Shown here: in pieces, positions 59,791 to 64,000 of the stretch | Layout of the letters: each line of letters begins with the position of its first letter | Numbering within the stretch: the first letter of the stretch is position 1 | Position numbers and translations under genes: made by a program | The notes under the pieces: generated by a model | The model's input: the letters and a program-made list of their open reading frames with translations, nothing else | What the model was told of the DNA's origin: nothing | Database searches by the model: none | From: Piscicola geometra | Taxonomy: Eukaryota; Annelida; Clitellata; Hirudinida; Piscicolidae | Direction of reading: 5' to 3' | NCBI GenBank assembly: GCA_943735955.1 | Contig: OX030962.1 | Location: 4,226,239 to 4,290,238 of the forward strand | Length of the DNA stretch: 64,000 nucleotides

Positions 59791-60475
59791 TAAATTACTA
59801 AATACAAGGCACTCTTTTCAACCAATTCATTTTAGGGTTGTATTTTATGAAAGCCTTTGGACAAAATGAACCTTAAGAAATGATTTTTTTAAAGTTAATT
59901 GAACTTTTTAGCAAGTAAAATGAAGCATACATTGGTAATTTTTAACATGGGGCAGATCATGCAGTTGATTAGGAATTGATTAGGAAGTGAGAAAAAAACA
60001 GACTATTTTTAAAAGACATATAAAAACGGTGATTTTTTCTCTTTCTTATCTATTTTCTTTGCAATCATTTGACTTGAATTGTCCATTCTGCACATATCTC
60101 CCTTCTACTGAATTTATACATTTTGGCACATTTCCCAGTTTTTAGGAATTTCTCACATCTCCTGATAATTGTGAGAGAGGTTAATCTAAACTTTGAATTA
60201 GTTTGGTTCCAACCTTGTCGAAAACCTTGTTTATTTTGACGAAAAAATAAAATTTCCGTTAAAAGTACACTAGCATACTGAAAGTAAACAACGAATATAT
60301 ATATATATAAATCTGAAATTAATGGAGATTTCGTTAACCTGGCTTCTATTCTTTCCATGAATCATAAATTGAAAATAACTCTAAATTATTATTTATTTGA
60401 CAAAAAACACAAAAATATTTTTTCTCCTAAAAACCAATTCATGATATTAAATTGTGATTATTCAATAACCAGTTA
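59791..60475. other. AT-rich spacer, no gene seen
   Basis: A 97-codon minus-strand frame (60065-60358) shows no recognised features. Confidence 0.4.
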
Positions 60476-60484
60476 TTCAATATA

Positions 60485-61255
60485 AAATATATTACATAAA
60501 ATATAAATATACTGGTATAAATATAAATATACTGTTATAAATATAAATATACTGGTATAAATATAAATATACTGGTATAAATATAAATATACTGGTATAA
60601 ATATATATATACTGGTATAAATATAAATATACTGGTATAAATATAAATATACTGGTATAAATATAAATATACTGGTATAAATATACTGGTATAAATATAC
60701 TGGTATAAATATACTGGTATAAATATACTGGTATAAATATACTGGTATAAATATACTGGTATAAATATACTGGTATAAATATACTGGTATAAATATACTG
60801 GTATAAATATACTGGTATAAATATACTGGTATAAATATACTGGTATAAATATACTGGTATAAATATACTGGTATAAATATACTGGTATAAATATAAATAT
60901 ACTGGTATAAATATAAATATACTGGTATAAAAATAAACATACTGGTATAAATATAAATATACTGGTATAAATATAAATATACTGGTATAAATATAAATAT
61001 ACTGATATAAATATAAATAAACTGGTATAAATATAAATAGACTGGTATAAAAATAAATATACTGGTATAAATAGAAATATACTGGTATAAATAGAAATAT
61101 ACTGGTATAAATATAAATATACTGGTATAAAAATAAATATACTGGTATAAATATAAATATACTGGTATAAATATAAATATACTGGTATAAATATAAATAT
61201 ACTGGTATAAATATACTATTAAAAATATAAATATGCTATATAAAATATAAATATA
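60485..61255 (+). repeat. ATACTGGTATAAAT minisatellite with two unit lengths
   Basis: Units of 20 bp (ATACTGGTATAAATATAAAT) flank a central block (60680-60890) of 14-bp units (ATACTGGTATAAAT). About 45 units in all. Minus-strand frames read YLYQYIY/SIFIPV repeats; not coding. Confidence 0.95.
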
Positions 61256-61283
61256 CTATTACTATAAAATAAATACAAATATA

Positions 61284-61963
61284 CTATTGAGGGATAGATC
61301 GGTGAAGGGATGAATCAACTGTAACTCCATAAATATTACTGCACCTTTTCAGAAATCTTTCTGAAGATAATTCATTATGATCGTATTTTGTCCAAGTTTC
61401 TTCCAGTTTCGCTTGGATTGATTTGGCGGTCTGACTTTGCCGCCGCCTCAGCAACCTTTCCTTTACCATTTGGCACTGCCTGGTGACAGCCTTTGCTTCG
61501 TCATAAATTAAATTTATTACAATATAAAATTCTAAATTAGATTTTTTAGCTCTGCGGTTAAGGCGAGCGTGCCATCCCTCGAGGTCGTTGTTAGTGCGCA
61601 CTGAACGGCGGTACACAGACCAACTGTCGACTGTCCAGATGTGGCTATTCAACCAGGTCTCGCGGAAGTATGTGAAGAACCTTTCCAGTCTCTCACTGGT
61701 GTTGCCTTCACACACTTCTTCGAAGGCTGCTCCAATGTGACGGGCCGGCAAAAGAGACAGAGCAAAAACCTTACGAATAAGATTATACACCCTGTCTCTT
61801 TCCATATACGAGGTCACAAGCTCTTGCACTTTCCGCCAAAGTGCCTGCCTCAAGTGAAAAGCACAACCCTTGATCTCCTTGTCAGGGAAGACCTGCGGTA
61901 TTGCTCTCCACAGGCTCCCTTCAAAGTCGATGACAAAGGTTCTCAACTTAATTTCTTCAAAAC
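61284..61963 (-). CDS. MULE transposase, C-terminal exon
   Basis: Minus-strand frame running from an acceptor at 61963 to a stop at 61284, about 226 aa. It starts EEIKLRTFVIDFEGSLWRAI (catalytic Asp of the MULE DDE domain), then QVFPDKEIKGCAFHLRQALW, typical of the MULE C-x2-H region, then TNNDLEGWHARLNRR, the last conserved block of this transposase family (often with FLYWCH zinc fingers). Upstream exon at 63913-63859. The reading frame itself is intact. It could be a transposon gene or a domesticated one. Confidence 0.85.
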
Positions 61964-62329
61964 CTGAATTGATAGTAAAACTTAATGATAAAAATTTACT
62001 TCATAAATTAATTTAAATAGCATAATCTTTTATTGTAGAAGGCTGTCATATATACCTTCTTGCAGTGTTATTTTCGTAACGAAAACGAAAACGACAATTC
62101 TGAATAATCGTTCCACGAATACGAAAATAAAAACTAAATTTATTTTCAAAACGAAAACGAAAATAAAAACTATAATTATTTAAAAAACGAAACTGAAATA
62201 AAAACTATAATTATTTTCAAAACGAAAATTAAATAAATTTCAAAGTATGCCATAATATGTAAATGTATAATTTATAAAAAAAATATATGTCTATGTTATA
62301 AACATTACCATTGGGCCTCATGAAAGTAG

Positions 62330-62873
<544 letters not shown>

Positions 62874-63440
62874 CTATAGCGCTCTTTCTTCAAATTCAAG
62901 AGTGCTCGTAAATAAATTTGTTAAACAGATATGTCTTCAGATCCTTACGAAAAGTAAATAATGATTTAGAAATAGTTAAATAAGGAGGTAATGAATTCCA
63001 AATATATGGACCTGCATAATGGAAAGAACGTTTAGCAAAAGAGCTATTAATGGAAGGGATGAAATAATGATTTTGAGTGGATGATCTTAAATTACGTGAG
63101 TTATTAATGATTTGAAGTATACTGGAGATACTGGGGAGTTTTTTAATTTAAACATAAAAACACAGATTTTAAATATAATCCTAAATTTGATGGGGAGCCA
63201 ATGTAATAAGATGAGAGAGGGTGTAATGTGGTGATAAATTGGAGTACGGCTAACGACTCTAGCGGCATAATTAAATACTATATTTAATGGTTTTAAAGTA
63301 CTTTCAGGTAAATTATAATAGAGTGAGTTATTATAATCAATTCGAGATAAAACAAGTGCAGAGACTAACATCTTTAAAGAAGGGTCATCTAAGTAAGGTA
63401 ATAATTGTCTGATACGTCTGAGATGAGTAGCGCCATTTAT
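62874..63440 (-). mobile_element. 5'-truncated LINE fragment
   Basis: The minus strand encodes HLRRIRQLLPYLDDPS, LVSALVLSRIDYNNSLYYNL, HHITPSLILLHWLPIKFRII, then after a frameshift near 63090 FHYAGPYIWNSLPPYLTIS and FRKDLKTYLFNKF. These are conserved C-terminal blocks of jockey/CR1-type LINEs. The 3' end GAGCGCTATAGAAATCTATT leads into the (TTGA)n tail. Confidence 0.88.
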
Positions 63441-63858
63441 AAAACGTTATTTTATTACCGCTTCGCTTTGTCAATTAACTTATCACTTATTTTAATTGTA
63501 AATTTGTTATTATATTTCAAATTTGTTATTAATCAATAATTTACGTACTCAATTCTTATATTATTTCAATTGACTGTTAATTTATAAAACTCATTTGTTG
63601 TTAATAAACAGTTCTATTTTACTGTTTCATTTTATGATCAATTAATTTTTTTAGATATAAAAAAATAGCGTTCAAAGCTGTAAATTAATATATTTTCAAA
63701 CTAAAATGAAAATAAAAACATTAATTATTTTCAAAACGAAAACGAAAATAAAAACTAAAATTATTTTCAAAACGAAAACGAAAATAAAAACTATAATTAA
63801 TTCTAAAACGAAACTGAAATAAAAACTATAATTATTTTATGAAACGAAAATAACACTG

Positions 63859-63913
63859 CCTTCTTGTAATCCTTACGTCTTTTGTCCGTCATGAGAACAA
63901 AACAAAAAGGCAA
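63859..63913 (-). CDS. MULE transposase, upstream exon
   Basis: After an acceptor TTTAAACAG, the minus strand encodes LPFCFVLMTDKRRKDYKK, the block preceding the catalytic Asp in MULE transposases. It ends at the hAT insertion; in the pre-insertion sequence CAAGAAG would be followed by GTATAT, a good donor. Phase into 61963 is off by one nucleotide with that donor, so the junction is uncertain. Further upstream exons lie beyond the window. Confidence 0.7.
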
Positions 63914-64000
63914 CTGTTTAAAGTTGTCTTCATATCTTCAATGAATAAAAGTTATGATTTTAAATCTATAAACTATTCAAAAATAATGTAATTAATAAAT

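Overview
The window is eukaryotic (metazoan): genes are split by short GT-AG introns full of microsatellites, and the spaces between them hold non-LTR retrotransposons, hAT/mariner/MULE DNA transposons and tRNA-derived SINEs. Conserved genes (classical calpain with a C2 domain, GALE, ferlin, CRTC, PHOSPHO-type phosphatase) fit a bilaterian. A predicted secreted protein with three tandem hirudin-type cysteine modules, together with a leech antiplatelet (LAPP/saratin)-like protein and a small CAP-like protein, makes a leech (Hirudinea, Annelida) the most likely source. That is an inference from gene content.

Layout. 1-3988 (+): C-terminal half of a calpain-5-like gene, entering from the left edge. 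5027-8375 (+): complete 11-exon UDP-galactose 4-epimerase (GALE). 10020-12012: about 2 kb of a 16-bp minisatellite. 12019-16579 (-): last eight exons of a ferlin, whose upstream exons are not found beyond the large (GGAT)n array at 16583-17456. 17.6-24.4 kb: transposon graveyard (SINE, hAT, mariner ends, a nearly intact LINE on the minus strand). 24.6-39.3 kb: three small secreted-protein genes (CAP-like, minus; hirudin-like, plus; LAPP-like, plus), each with a TATA box about 45-55 nt upstream of its ATG, separated by SINEs, hAT elements, a foldback element and a CCTATATGGG-rich element. 39938-40654 (+): intronless PHOSPHO1/2-type phosphatase. 41-47.8 kb: LINE, SINE and mariner debris plus large satellites. 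47859-55871 (-): CRTC (CREB-regulated transcription coactivator) with a recognisable N-terminal CREB-binding helix, SIK/AMPK phosphosite and C-terminal activation tail. 57465-57797 (+): truncated THAP-domain ORF. 58.0-61.2 kb: AT-rich minisatellites. 61284-63913 (-): MULE transposase split by a hAT element that itself carries a LINE fragment and a 540-bp (TCAA)n array.

The conserved genes are unrelated in pathway: galactose metabolism (GALE), Ca2+-dependent proteolysis (calpain), membrane fusion (ferlin), cAMP/CREB transcription (CRTC), phosphate-ester hydrolysis (PHOSPHO). The most coherent set is the trio of secreted genes at 24.6-39.3 kb, a candidate salivary or host-interaction locus. All exon models here were built by eye from splice motifs, phase consistency and remembered family features, and none was checked with RNA or database searches.
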